In this document: positions 44,401 to 51,044 of the stretch, piece after piece
How the letters are laid out: each line of letters begins with the position of its first letter
Numbering within the stretch: position 1 is the first letter of the stretch
Source of the DNA: Paracoccaceae bacterium
Lineage (GTDB): Bacteria > Pseudomonadota > Alphaproteobacteria > Rhizobiales > Stappiaceae
NCBI GenBank assembly: GCA_002709505.1
Contig: PARB01000090.1
Coordinates: forward strand, 1-58,787
DNA length: 58,787 nucleotides
Direction: 5' to 3'
The notes under the pieces: generated by a model
Told to the model about the DNA's origin: nothing
The model's input: the letters and a program-made list of their open reading frames with translations, nothing else
The model's database searches: none
Made by a program: the position numbers and the translations under genes

Positions 44401-45646
44401 CCGGACCCGCCGATGTCTCGCCGGCGGTCTCATGCAGATCCGCTTCCGCCGCATCAGCGGAAGCGTCGTCGGTCGCATGTGCTTCGCCGGTGTCGTCAGA
44501 CGTCTGGTCGGGGATCTCCCCGGCGGATTCGTCCGGAGCAAAACGGTCGAGCGACAGTCCCTCGTCGACTGCGGACGCTTCCGGCTCATCCGCATCGGCG
44601 GCCGGCGCGTCCATTTCTGCGTCCATTCGTTCGTCCGTCAGCGCGTCTGCGGCCTCGCTCGGTGCAGCGTCCGCAATTGCCTGCGCACGCTCGGCATCGA
44701 TGCGGGCATCGGCATTGGCACGGTCCTGCGTGCCGGAGCCCGACAGGAAGCGTGTCGCGCTTGCAAATCCGAAGAGACCGCCGCCGGCGATCCCCCATTT
44801 GCGCCGCTGCGGTTGCGGCGCGGCGTCCTCAGCACTGGCAGTGTCGGCGATCTCCGCCGGCAATTCTTCCGCGCCATCCTCGACGGGACCTGCACCGTGA
44901 GCGGAGCCCTCTAGCGTGTCTTCGCCAGATGCATGGTCGGCCCGGGCGTCGGCAAGTGCGGTCTCGGCAGGCGCGGAGGGCGAGGGGGCAGCCTCCACGG
45001 CGGTCGTCATGGGCTCTGCCGCGATCACCGCCAGCGTGTGGCCGGTGTCCAGCATCAGCAGCATGGCGGCGTGGTCGCCGTCGTTGAATGTCAGTTGCGC
45101 GCGCACCGGCGCATGTTTGGCGCTGCGCAGGCAGGTGGAGACGGTATCGAACTCGGGGGCGTCCAGAGGCCCGGCCATGTCGACGATGGCGCCCTTGCCG
45201 TCATAGAGGACGGCGGTGCTGTCATCGGCATCGGCCACGAGCGCCACCAGGCCGGCCAGCGCGGTGTCGCGCACCGGGGGCGCGTCATTGGCGACGATCA
45301 GTGCGGCGCTGCTGCCGTCTGCAAGCACCAACCGGCGGCAGGTGCATGTCAGCAGCATGACCCGCAGCCCGCGGTAGAACCGCAGGCGGTCGGTCGTGTC
45401 GCGGTCATCGGGACCCGAGGCGGCGATGCGCATGATATGCGGCCGTGCCGGCGCGCGCGCCAGTCCGCTCAGGTCGGCAAGCTCGCTGAGGGAGCGCACG
45501 CCGAAAAAGGCCGCCCCGGCGGGGTTCGCCCACAGGATCGACTTTCCGTCCTCCGCCCAGATCCATGCCGGGCGCGGGTCGGTGAGATGAGAGTTGGCGG
45601 TCGCAAGACCGCTCAACGCCATGAAGGTGCTCAACTGGCTGTTCAT
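41462..45646 (-). CDS. PdhS-like multi-PAS sensor histidine kinase with long acidic linkers
   Basis: A 1394-residue cytosolic kinase without membrane segments. Layout: N-terminal PAS-like region (about 15-200), acidic Asp/Glu/Ala-rich linker (about 220-435), second PAS-like block (about 440-555), acidic linker (about 560-895), PAS (about 900-1010), PAS (about 1030-1140), HisKA with H1174 in AKISHEIRTPLNAIIGFSE, and HATPase with NLLSNAIKFN, RVRDTGTGM and GGGTGLGLPL. The kinase core matches my memory of PdhS, the DivK-linked cell-cycle kinase of Brucella and relatives (VMMEERFGPVGNDRYKGY). The extreme linkers are unusual. A longer upstream start would add 49 unconserved residues. Confidence 0.88.
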   Translation of the reverse strand: MNSQLSTFMALSGLATANSHLTDPRPAWIWAEDGKSILWANPAGAAFFGVRSLSELADLSGLARAPARPHIMRIAASGPDDRDTTDRLRFYRGLRVMLLTCTCRRLVLADGSSAALIVANDAPPVRDTALAGLVALVADADDSTAVLYDGKGAIVDMAGPLDAPEFDTVSTCLRSAKHAPVRAQLTFNDGDHAAMLLMLDTGHTLAVIAAEPMTTAVEAAPSPSAPAETALADARADHASGEDTLEGSAHGAGPVEDGAEELPAEIADTASAEDAAPQPQRRKWGIAGGGLFGFASATRFLSGSGTQDRANADARIDAERAQAIADAAPSEAADALTDERMDAEMDAPAADADEPEASAVDEGLSLDRFAPDESAGEIPDQTSDDTGEAHATDDASADAAEADLHETAGETSAGPDLDDAAGADGDTHADADADAASFAFEARERPVRFAWKMDIDRRFTFLSAEFGEALGPEAADVVGLTWDEVCERFGIDGDGRVAAALQRRDTWSGRTVDWPVSGAALRVPVDMAALPAFDRNRIFEGFRGFGVCRTGDAKDDPEATGTQLHLRPSLDALTTADEAPGEELGTQVTDLSDDAMPESGAEEIEETAIDATRADEIRTEADAPDDDLSETAFPVDPPGGETDDAGDEADISGEDGEADHAALAPGDTGDVDDEAAASADDDGTVGPDGDDDATKTDDGLSVDALAGAAAAATLAAAGSGTRAASRDDEALAASRLSKPEREAFRKIAEALGGRSDTGDTPPAAEVPAADEHDASDLLAALDDAEADTAPGEAPDETPVETPDGEIAADADAAEAEDVRLDGTDEEPDGIDDDSAADDGEAAPAPVAPVPSRPYLTLASNKDDPAQRDDHRIDGDGADTEAEEAAASHTPPAPPTRAQRTSLLDRLPVGVAIIDGTDVEYANATLLNLLGYPDTEALSAAGGLEALFAEPEDWPATVPGKMSERTMRLQLADGGARPVKARLHTVPWKGGNALMMSLLDRHDPGQEAALDRLHEVQSALALAEARVSEMDAVLETATDGVLILDEDGLIVKVNRSAEALFNASRDEMVGVALVDYLAPESRRDAMDYLDGLARNGVASVLNDGREVIGQIRSGGLIPLFMTIGRVGQGDSGPHFCTVLRDITQWKTAEEELTDAKRQAENASSQKSDFLAKISHEIRTPLNAIIGFSEVMMEERFGPVGNDRYKGYLRDIHNSGSHIMSLINDLLDLSKIEAGKLELTFEAVSANDIIRECVALMQPQANRERVIIRASLPGSVPNIVADGRSVRQVILNLLSNAIKFNQPGGQVIVSSALEDSGEVILRVRDTGTGMSHKDLEAAMEPFRQLHTARHGGGTGLGLPLTKALVEANRASFRIDSEVNQGTLIEITFPPQRVLAE

Positions 45647-45971
45647 GGGCACGCTTTCTCCGCCGTTGCAGCCCGTCTCAAGCCTGTCCGCCAAGGCCGG
45701 AAGACCTGACCGGTAGACGCGTTTGCGGTAAACAAAGTGTAAATATCGGTTTCGGATCCTTACGTCCACGACGACAAGGCGATTCCGGGCCATTCTCTCC
45801 CATGCTGGTTAACGGCAAGATGTACTTCATCACGATTTTATCTAGGATTGCTAAGCCCTTCTTGCGATGTGGCGCGGGTGTGCGATCCTGACGACGCCGC
45901 CGCCGCGCCAGACGCAGCGGCAACGCCAGCCAAACCAGGCAGGGCGGAAACGCCAGGCAAAGGAGAACGAT
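45647..45971. other. Divergent region between kinase and phasin genes
   Basis: A 325-base non-coding gap serving two divergent genes. The central part (about 45725-45850) is AT-rich, including TAAACAAAGTGTAAATATCG and CACGATTTTATCTAGG, and should contain both promoters. The only TTAA present (45809-45812) has no partner at CtrA spacing. No conserved element could be named. Confidence 0.4.
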
Positions 45972-46352
45972 GTGACGAAAAGCGACAAGACCGGTTTCGA
46001 GATCCCCGATCAGATGCGCGAGATGGCGGACAAGAGCGTGGATCAGGCGCGCAAGGCGTTCGACGAATACATGAACGCGACGCGCAAGGCCGTCGGAAGC
46101 GTCGAGACGACCGCCAGCACCGTCAAGGCGGGGGCGGACGACCTCAGCCGCACCGCGCTTGAATACACCGAAGAGCATATCTCCGCCGCCTTCGATCTGG
46201 CGCAGAAGATGGTGCGAGCCTCCACGCCCCAGGAAATGGTGCAGCTGCAAAGCGACTATCTGCGCAAGCAGATGGAGGCGCTCGGCGAGCAGGTGCGCGA
46301 TCTGGGCGACAAGGCGTCCAAGACGGCGAAGGACGTGTCCTCGCAAAAATAA
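45972..46352 (+). CDS. Phasin family protein
   Basis: A 126-residue helical protein of the phasin_2 type: IPDQMREMADKSVDQARKAF then TPQEMVQLQSDYLRKQMEAL, an amphipathic helix pair predicted to coat polyhydroxyalkanoate granules. It starts at GTG with AAAGGAG 6 nt upstream; in-frame codons before it give no conserved sequence. A second phasin follows 286 bases later on the same strand. No PHA synthase or depolymerase is nearby. Confidence 0.9.
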   Translation: MTKSDKTGFEIPDQMREMADKSVDQARKAFDEYMNATRKAVGSVETTASTVKAGADDLSRTALEYTEEHISAAFDLAQKMVRASTPQEMVQLQSDYLRKQMEALGEQVRDLGDKASKTAKDVSSQK

Positions 46353-46399
46353 AGAGACCCGCGGCCGCGCCCCTCGTGGCAGCGGCCGGTCTTGCCGGC

Positions 46400-46434
46400 G
46401 GCGCGGGCGACACTGCGCCTGCGCCGCCCGCGCC
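46400..46434 (+). terminator. GC-rich hairpin after first phasin
   Basis: Ten-base arms GGCGCGGGCG/CGCCCGCGCC with a 15-nt loop lie about 50 bases after the phasin stop. No T-run follows, so it may be a factor-dependent terminator or simply a stable 3' structure. Confidence 0.4.
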
Positions 46435-46501
46435 CGACGATCCCGGCTGCTGGATATTGCCTTGCGTCCGCTGCGTCATTTGTGCGTCGCAATATTTATG
46501 T

Positions 46502-46510
46502 TGCAATGCA
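46502..46510. promoter_or_regulatory. PhaR-like dyad TGCAATGCA before second phasin
   Basis: TGC-AAT-GCA lies in a short AT-rich patch about 130 bp upstream of the second phasin start. PhaR repressors of alphaproteobacterial phasin genes are known to recognise TGC-N3-GCA type dyads. A 9-bp match can occur by chance, so this is a candidate only. Confidence 0.35.
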
Positions 46511-46638
46511 CAATAACCCATCCTATATTGAGTTTCGTAATCGGCGAGCACTGGCCCCATTGGTCTGGTGGTCGCAAGGATCGCTACCGGGCGATAGCGG
46601 GTTTTCCGCAAAAGCCGCCCGGCCAAAGGAGCATGAAC

Positions 46639-47154
46639 ATGACCGAGACCAAGACCGCAGCAGCAGCCCCCAAGGCTGCACGCGCGAAAACCGCCAAGTC
46701 CACCGATTCGACGGTGACCCCGTTCCCGAACTTTGAGGCTTTCTCCATGCCGCAGATCGAAATTCCGACCGCAACCCGCGAAATGGCCGAAAAGGGCATC
46801 GAGCAGGTCCGTGAATCCTATGCCAAGATGAAGAACGCCGCCGAAGAAGCGACGGATCTCCTGGAAGACGGTTTCGAGACGACCCGTCGCGGCGTCCTCG
46901 ACTTCAACCACAAGGCCGTCGATGCGGCCAAGGCCAACACCGACGCAACCTTCCAGTTCGTGAAGGACCTGTTTGAGGTGAAGACGCTGGCCGAGATGAT
47001 CGAGCTGCAGAGCTCCTTCGCCCGCAGCCAGTTCGAGGCTTTCACCGGCCAGGCCAAGGACATGCAGGACCTGTCGACCAAGCTCACCGGCGAAATGACC
47101 GAAACGGTCAAGGGCGCCTACGAGAAGGCCAGCAAGGATTTCAAGGCAGCCTGA
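46639..47154 (+). CDS. Phasin family protein (granule-associated)
   Basis: A 171-residue phasin. It begins with an Ala/Lys/Thr-rich tail (TETKTAAAAPKAARAKTAKS), then the phasin helix core IATREMAEKGIEQV-like segment, KTLAEMIELQSSFARSQFEA and a C-terminal EMTETVKGAYEKASKDF. The Ala/Lys tail resembles the PhaF/histone-like tails that touch DNA in some phasins, though it is short here. AAAGGAG gives a 7-nt spacing to this ATG and 1 nt to the one six bases earlier. A strong terminator follows. Confidence 0.92.
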   Translation: MTETKTAAAAPKAARAKTAKSTDSTVTPFPNFEAFSMPQIEIPTATREMAEKGIEQVRESYAKMKNAAEEATDLLEDGFETTRRGVLDFNHKAVDAAKANTDATFQFVKDLFEVKTLAEMIELQSSFARSQFEAFTGQAKDMQDLSTKLTGEMTETVKGAYEKASKDFKAA

Positions 47155-47210
47155 TTGCCTTGATCCGGCCGGCTTCCGGTCAGAACTGATGGCCCCTCAC
47201 GGGGGTCCGG

Positions 47211-47238
47211 AAACCCGGCGCCCTGGCGCCGGGTTTTT
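47211..47238 (+). terminator. Intrinsic terminator after second phasin
   Basis: Arms AAACCCGGCGCC and GGCGCCGGGTTT are perfectly complementary around a tiny centre, and the stem runs into TTTTT. This is a textbook Rho-independent terminator for the phasin transcript. Confidence 0.92.
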
Positions 47239-47409
47239 GCGTCGCGATAGGGCTTTCCGTGACGGGCCCCGCGGCCAGCGGGCTTGCCTGATTCCGGCCC
47301 GCAGCCGGGCGCGCCGCCGGAGAGTGCCGCGCGGGGGCTTTTCGCCGTGCGGTTTTGCGCCTGTCGGGCGAAGCTGTGGAAGAGCGCGTAAACTTGCGCA
47401 ATCGGCCTC

Positions 47410-47438
47410 TTGCATTCGCGCCGGTTTCAAACTAGCTT
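47410..47438 (+). promoter_or_regulatory. Possible tRNA-His promoter
   Basis: TTGCAT and TAGCTT are 17 bases apart and the second ends 18 bases before the mature tRNA. The -10 match is weak; the call rests on spacing and position. Confidence 0.3.
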
Positions 47439-47456
47439 CCGCCTCCGAATTGACGT

Positions 47457-47533
47457 GCAGACGTAGCTCAGTTGGTTAGAGCGTCGGATTGTGGCTCCGA
47501 AGGTCGTTGGTTCAACTCCAACCGTCTGTACCA
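47457..47533 (+). tRNA. tRNA-His (anticodon GTG), alphaproteobacterial type
   Basis: A full cloverleaf: acceptor GCAGACG pairing with CGTCTGT, D-arm GCTC/GAGC, anticodon stem TCGGA/TCCGA around loop TTGTGGC (anticodon GTG), T-arm GTTGG-TTCAACT-CCAAC, and encoded CCA. The first pair is G1-U72 and the discriminator is A73. The base before G1 is T, so the extra G at -1 and C73 that mark histidine tRNA in most bacteria are absent. This variant is known from a clade of Alphaproteobacteria with an adapted histidyl-tRNA synthetase. Confidence 0.97.
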
Positions 47534-47936
47534 TTCCTCTCCCGCCTTTCTCCCCCTATACCGGCATCCCGTTGAAACGTGCGTGCGTAGTGCGGCTGCT
47601 GCTCCGGCAAATTGCTGAAGCTCGCGCCTGGCATTGGGAACTGCGCCCGTCACCGCCACACGCGAGGCCGCCCGAGGCCGCGACACGCGCATTTCCCCGC
47701 AGTGACGGCGCCTGACCTACCGCCGCGGTGATGCCGAAGGGGCGCGGTCTGGATGTTGCGCGGGACACTCAATGCTCAAAGACAAGAACCTGAGGGCTAG
47801 GCTCTGGTACCGGCATCGACCGGGAAAGTGGGACCTGTTGCCATCTCGTCGAAACCCGCCCCGTCACGCGCCCGGGGAAAGTGATTGTTCGTAAACCTGT
47901 GTGAATGTATGCAATCATGCCTTCGGGGAAAGACAT
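47534..47936. other. Intergenic region after tRNA-His
   Basis: About 400 bases with no recognisable gene, integrase or repeat of the tRNA 3' end. A 39-codon open frame at 47772-47894 lacks a ribosome site. Composition begins normal and becomes AT-richer toward the following cyclase gene. Confidence 0.5.
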
Positions 47937-49268
47937 ATGGGGAATGTCTGGTCAGGGAAGAAAGTGTCAATGAATCCAGGACCTACTCAAGGTCTCAGTT
48001 TGTTCCGTCCCAAAAACTTGTCGCAAAAGCTCCTTCGGGTCATTTTTTCCATCTACCTCGTCGTGACCTGCCTCGTGACAGGCTTGCAGTTCCTGACCGA
48101 GTATTTGAAGACGCAGGGCTCAATTCTGGACGAGTTGAAGCAGTTGGAAGAAACCTTCCGCGGTCCTATCTCTACAAGCCTCTGGCAATACAATCAAAAT
48201 CAGCTCCAAGCGCTTACCTCAGGACTGATCGCGATGCCGATTATCGAGGGCGTCGATATTCTGGACAAGCATGGCGCGGCCACGATTTCCAAGAGGTCGT
48301 TCGCGTCAACCGCTGCGCCCTTGTCAATGTTCGAGATCAAGTCGGATATGAATTGGGATCTGAATGGTCAAAGAACTGAACTTGGAAGCCTTATTCTGTA
48401 TTCTTCATCAAAGGTTGTTCTGGACAGGGTGCTGTTTGGGTTCTTTTTGATCGCGATTACGGCGACGTTGAAAATATCTGTCCTGTTTTATCTGTTTGTC
48501 TGGGCCGTTGATCGGTTCCTGTCGACGCCGCTGAAGCAATTGATGTCCCAGGTCGATGATATCAAGTTGAACCAGACGACAATCCGGCGGATCAATATTT
48601 CGACGGAGGAAAGCAATGAGCTCACCCAACTCCAGGAGCACATCAACAGGATGCTCGCCACCATGGAGCGGGATCGGGAACGATTGCTGGAGGCCGAGCA
48701 GGCCAAGCGGAGCTGGCTTGAAGAGGCGGTTGCAGAGCGCACGGAAGAATTGCTGATCGTGAACCGGAGGCTTATGGACCTTGCCTCGGAGGATTCCCTG
48801 ACCGGCGTTTTGAATCGCAGAAGCTTCTACGAATACGCACAGCATCTGATCGATCTCTCGCATCGGCAAAAGACGTCATTTTGCCTTGTCTTGATGGATC
48901 TGGATCACTTCAAGTCGATCAACGATACATATGGGCATTTCATCGGAGACAGGGTGCTCGTTCATTTTGTTGATACAATCAAGCCATTGCTGAGAACATC
49001 TGACCTGTTCGGACGAATTGGCGGTGAGGAATTCGCGATTTTCCTTCCCGATACGGACCTTGACGGATCCTTCCAGCTTGCCGAAAGACTGCGTAAACTC
49101 GTCGGAAACTCGACGTTCGATGTGGATGGCAAGACAATCGCCTATACCGTCAGTCTCGGCATTGCGATGTGCGAGCCCGGGGACCGTTCGGTCGATGAAC
49201 TGTTCAAGCGTGCCGACCTGAAACTCTATGAGGCCAAGGATATGGGGCGCGACCGTGTTCGCAGCTAA
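47937..49268 (+). CDS. Membrane diguanylate cyclase with periplasmic sensor domain
   Basis: A roughly 443-residue protein: membrane helix 1 near KLLRVIFSIYLVVTCLVTGL, a periplasmic domain of about 110 residues with SLWQYNQNQLQALTSGLIAM, helix 2 near LFGFFLIAITATLKISVLFY, a HAMP-like segment (LSTPLKQLMSQVDDI), a coiled coil and a GGDEF domain with active RIGGEEFAIFLPD. RTSD five residues before GGEEF is an intact inhibitory I-site. ATG 47937 follows GGGGAA; ATG 47970 is an alternative. Codon usage is more AT-rich than its neighbours, suggesting transfer. It overlaps the next gene, a periplasmic binding protein that is a likely sensory partner. Confidence 0.9.
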   Translation: MGNVWSGKKVSMNPGPTQGLSLFRPKNLSQKLLRVIFSIYLVVTCLVTGLQFLTEYLKTQGSILDELKQLEETFRGPISTSLWQYNQNQLQALTSGLIAMPIIEGVDILDKHGAATISKRSFASTAAPLSMFEIKSDMNWDLNGQRTELGSLILYSSSKVVLDRVLFGFFLIAITATLKISVLFYLFVWAVDRFLSTPLKQLMSQVDDIKLNQTTIRRINISTEESNELTQLQEHINRMLATMERDRERLLEAEQAKRSWLEEAVAERTEELLIVNRRLMDLASEDSLTGVLNRRSFYEYAQHLIDLSHRQKTSFCLVLMDLDHFKSINDTYGHFIGDRVLVHFVDTIKPLLRTSDLFGRIGGEEFAIFLPDTDLDGSFQLAERLRKLVGNSTFDVDGKTIAYTVSLGIAMCEPGDRSVDELFKRADLKLYEAKDMGRDRVRS

Positions 49269-50085
49269 GAGAATATGCCGTTTGTTCTGCCTTGCCCTGT
49301 GTCTCGCAGGCGTCGGCACGGCAAGTCCCGGTCAAGCCGAGACCTTGAAGGTCTGCTATGATCAATGGCCGCCCATGACAATATTCCCGACCGAAGAAGC
49401 TCCCGAAAGGGGCGTTGTGATCGACATGCTGGACCAGATATATCGGTCGCATGGCTATGATATTGAATACTATGAAGTCCCTTTGGCAAGGGGGTTGACG
49501 ATGGTGGGCGACGGCCTTTGCGATATGTTGCCCGAGTATGTTTTTTCCGAAAACGCGGCAGATGAATTTGTCTATGCGAACGAAGAAACCTTCGCCTATA
49601 CAACGGCTTTCGTGGTCAGGCGGGGCGATCCATGGCGCTATACGGGTATCGGATCGATCGAGGGACGGCGGGTCGCGACAGGTCCGGGGTGGGATTACAG
49701 CTCAATGAGTCCCGACTACCAGAGGTATCTGGAGGACCCGAAGAACGCGAACTTCGTTGAAGTGATTGCCGGCAATGACGATGTGGTCGATCGGATATTT
49801 CGCATGCTGGTGGAAAATCGGGTCGACCTTTATGCGGACAATGACCTCGTCCTGCAGGACGTTCTGAACCGGTTGGGCCTGAACGAAGAGCTGGAGATCG
49901 TGCGCCCTGGCCTGGAGAAGAAACTGGTCGAACGGCCGATCTTTTCAAACGCGCTTCCGGCTGAAAAAAGACAGACCCTGATCAGCATCTGGAATGAGGG
50001 CCGCAGGTCGATGAAGGGCGCGGGGGAAAAAAGGCTGCTCGACAAGTACAACGTCGCCTTTGAAGGCAGGGGCGAAGATCCATAA
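49255..50085 (+). CDS. Periplasmic family-3-like solute-binding protein, putative sensor partner
   Basis: A 276-residue exported protein: signal peptide FCLALCLAGVGTASPGQA, then LKVCYDQWPPMTIFP and GVVIDMLDQIYRSHGYDIEY, the opening of amino-acid/polar-compound binding proteins (SBP_bac_3). GTG 49255 gives the best signal peptide and overlaps the cyclase stop by 14 bases; ATG 49228 is an alternative. There is no transporter permease or ATPase nearby, so rather than transport it probably presents a ligand to the adjacent cyclase, as NspS does for MbaA in Vibrio. The ligand is unknown. Composition matches the cyclase gene, not the surroundings. Confidence 0.82.
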   Translation: MFAAKRICRLFCLALCLAGVGTASPGQAETLKVCYDQWPPMTIFPTEEAPERGVVIDMLDQIYRSHGYDIEYYEVPLARGLTMVGDGLCDMLPEYVFSENAADEFVYANEETFAYTTAFVVRRGDPWRYTGIGSIEGRRVATGPGWDYSSMSPDYQRYLEDPKNANFVEVIAGNDDVVDRIFRMLVENRVDLYADNDLVLQDVLNRLGLNEELEIVRPGLEKKLVERPIFSNALPAEKRQTLISIWNEGRRSMKGAGEKRLLDKYNVAFEGRGEDP

Positions 50086-50384
50086 ATCGGATTGCTCTCG
50101 TCTGAGGCGGACTGCTGCGCGCCCTCGCCGCGAAAGGCTTGAAGAGAGAGCTGCGTTCCCAGCGCGTTCCCTGCGCGTCCGCTTCGTGGCGAGACGCTGT
50201 CCGGCCGCCTTCGAACGACGTTGAAGTGGCTTGATCCCGCATCGGCTTCGCCTTTGACGGGGCTTCCGGTCCGCTGCGTACGGCTGTCCTCGCGGCGTTT
50301 CGCCGTTTCCCGTGACTTGTCATCCTCCTTCAGGAACCCGCGATGACCTCGGTCGGCCAGTGTCGGCAATCGCCCGGCCTGCAA
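50086..50384. other. Gap between binding protein and dgkA
   Basis: About 300 GC-rich bases at the right edge of the low-GC pair. Two overlapping leftward open frames run through it, one beginning right after GGAGG, but neither has recognisable family features and both run antisense into the binding-protein gene. Nothing can be called here. Confidence 0.4.
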
Positions 50385-50735
50385 TCAGGCGAAGAGCCAT
50401 TCCCACAGCGCAACGCCCCAGACCATGGTCGCAAGCAGGATCGCCATCAGCACCGCGGCCGAGCCGCAGTCCTTGGCGGTTTTGATCAGCGGGTCGATCT
50501 CGCGCGTTACCCGGTCCGCCAAGGTCTCGATCGCGGTGTTGAGAAACTCCACCGCCAGCAGAAACAGCAGTGATCCCCACAGGGCGACGAGCGTCCAGGG
50601 ATCGCGCGTGAGCATCGGCGCCACCGGCACGGAAAGGGCGAGGAGGATCATTTCCTCGCGCAGCGCGGCTTCCTTGAGAAGCCCGTAACGCAGTCCGGCA
50701 AGCGAATTCCGTAAGGCCAGGATCTGACGCAGCAT
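50385..50735 (-). CDS. dgkA: Diacylglycerol kinase (DgkA)
   Basis: A 116-residue integral membrane kinase with three helices. The signature EFLNTAIETLADRVTREIDP, followed by IKTAKDCGSAAVLM, carries the catalytic Glu and the Asn/Glu of the active site. It phosphorylates diacylglycerol to phosphatidic acid. GGAGGAACC precedes the ATG. It is divergent from a sulfatase-fold head-group transferase whose reaction would release diacylglycerol, so the kinase may recycle that by-product. Confidence 0.95.
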   Translation of the reverse strand: MLRQILALRNSLAGLRYGLLKEAALREEMILLALSVPVAPMLTRDPWTLVALWGSLLFLLAVEFLNTAIETLADRVTREIDPLIKTAKDCGSAAVLMAILLATMVWGVALWEWLFA

Positions 50736-50955
50736 GGTTCCTCCGGCTCGGTGTCAGCAGATCGTCTTCTTTCCTAAGGCCTCGGAGCGGCGACGTCGCG
50801 CGCTAATTTCGCAAGGGCACTTTCGGATCAACCCGTTGAGCCTTCGCGGTTTTTCTTTCCATATCGAAGCCGCAGCGCAGTCGTATTCACGACAGATGAA
50901 ATCAGACTCTGCTTCATTTTGCAGTGCCGGTCGCGCTTATGCGCCGATCTGGCGC

Positions 50956-50967
50956 GTTAATATTAAC
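50956..50967. promoter_or_regulatory. Perfect palindrome GTTAATATTAAC
   Basis: A 12-bp perfect palindrome in the 309-base divergent region between dgkA and the transferase gene, about 80 bp before the latter's start. It sits in an AT-rich patch likely to contain the promoter. No regulator can be named. Confidence 0.4.
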
Positions 50968-51009
50968 AGGAGAGTCAGACTTACTATCAGTTGTATTTTT
51001 GCTATTACG

Positions 51010-51024
51010 TTAAGTTCTCGTTAA
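51010..51024 (+). promoter_or_regulatory. CtrA-box-like TTAA-N7-TTAA
   Basis: TTAAGTTCTCGTTAA has the two TTAA half-sites with exactly seven bases between, as in the CtrA consensus TTAA-N7-TTAAC of Alphaproteobacteria; the last C is replaced by G. It lies 20 bp upstream of the transferase ATG, where a bound regulator would block or position polymerase. Confidence 0.4.
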
Positions 51025-51044
51025 GGAATCCGAGGACATTTGCC

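Noticed and set aside
43158-44900. 580-codon Ser/Ala-rich open frame antisense to the PdhS-like kinase
   Set aside because: It arises because GAC/GAG/GCC-rich acidic linker codons read as Ser/Ala codons in this antisense frame. No start signal and no folded domain.
47772-47894. 39-codon frame between tRNA-His and the cyclase gene
   Set aside because: No ribosome site, Arg/Pro-rich and without resemblance to a known small protein.
49982-50323. Leftward 113-codon frame beginning right after GGAGG
   Set aside because: The SD is directly adjacent to the ATG, the frame runs antisense into the binding-protein gene, and a second overlapping frame is equally open; no domain recognised.
47457-50384. 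Integrated phage or integrative element at tRNA-His
   Set aside because: No integrase, no transposase and no repeat of the tRNA 3' end was found downstream, so only compositional evidence for transfer remains.
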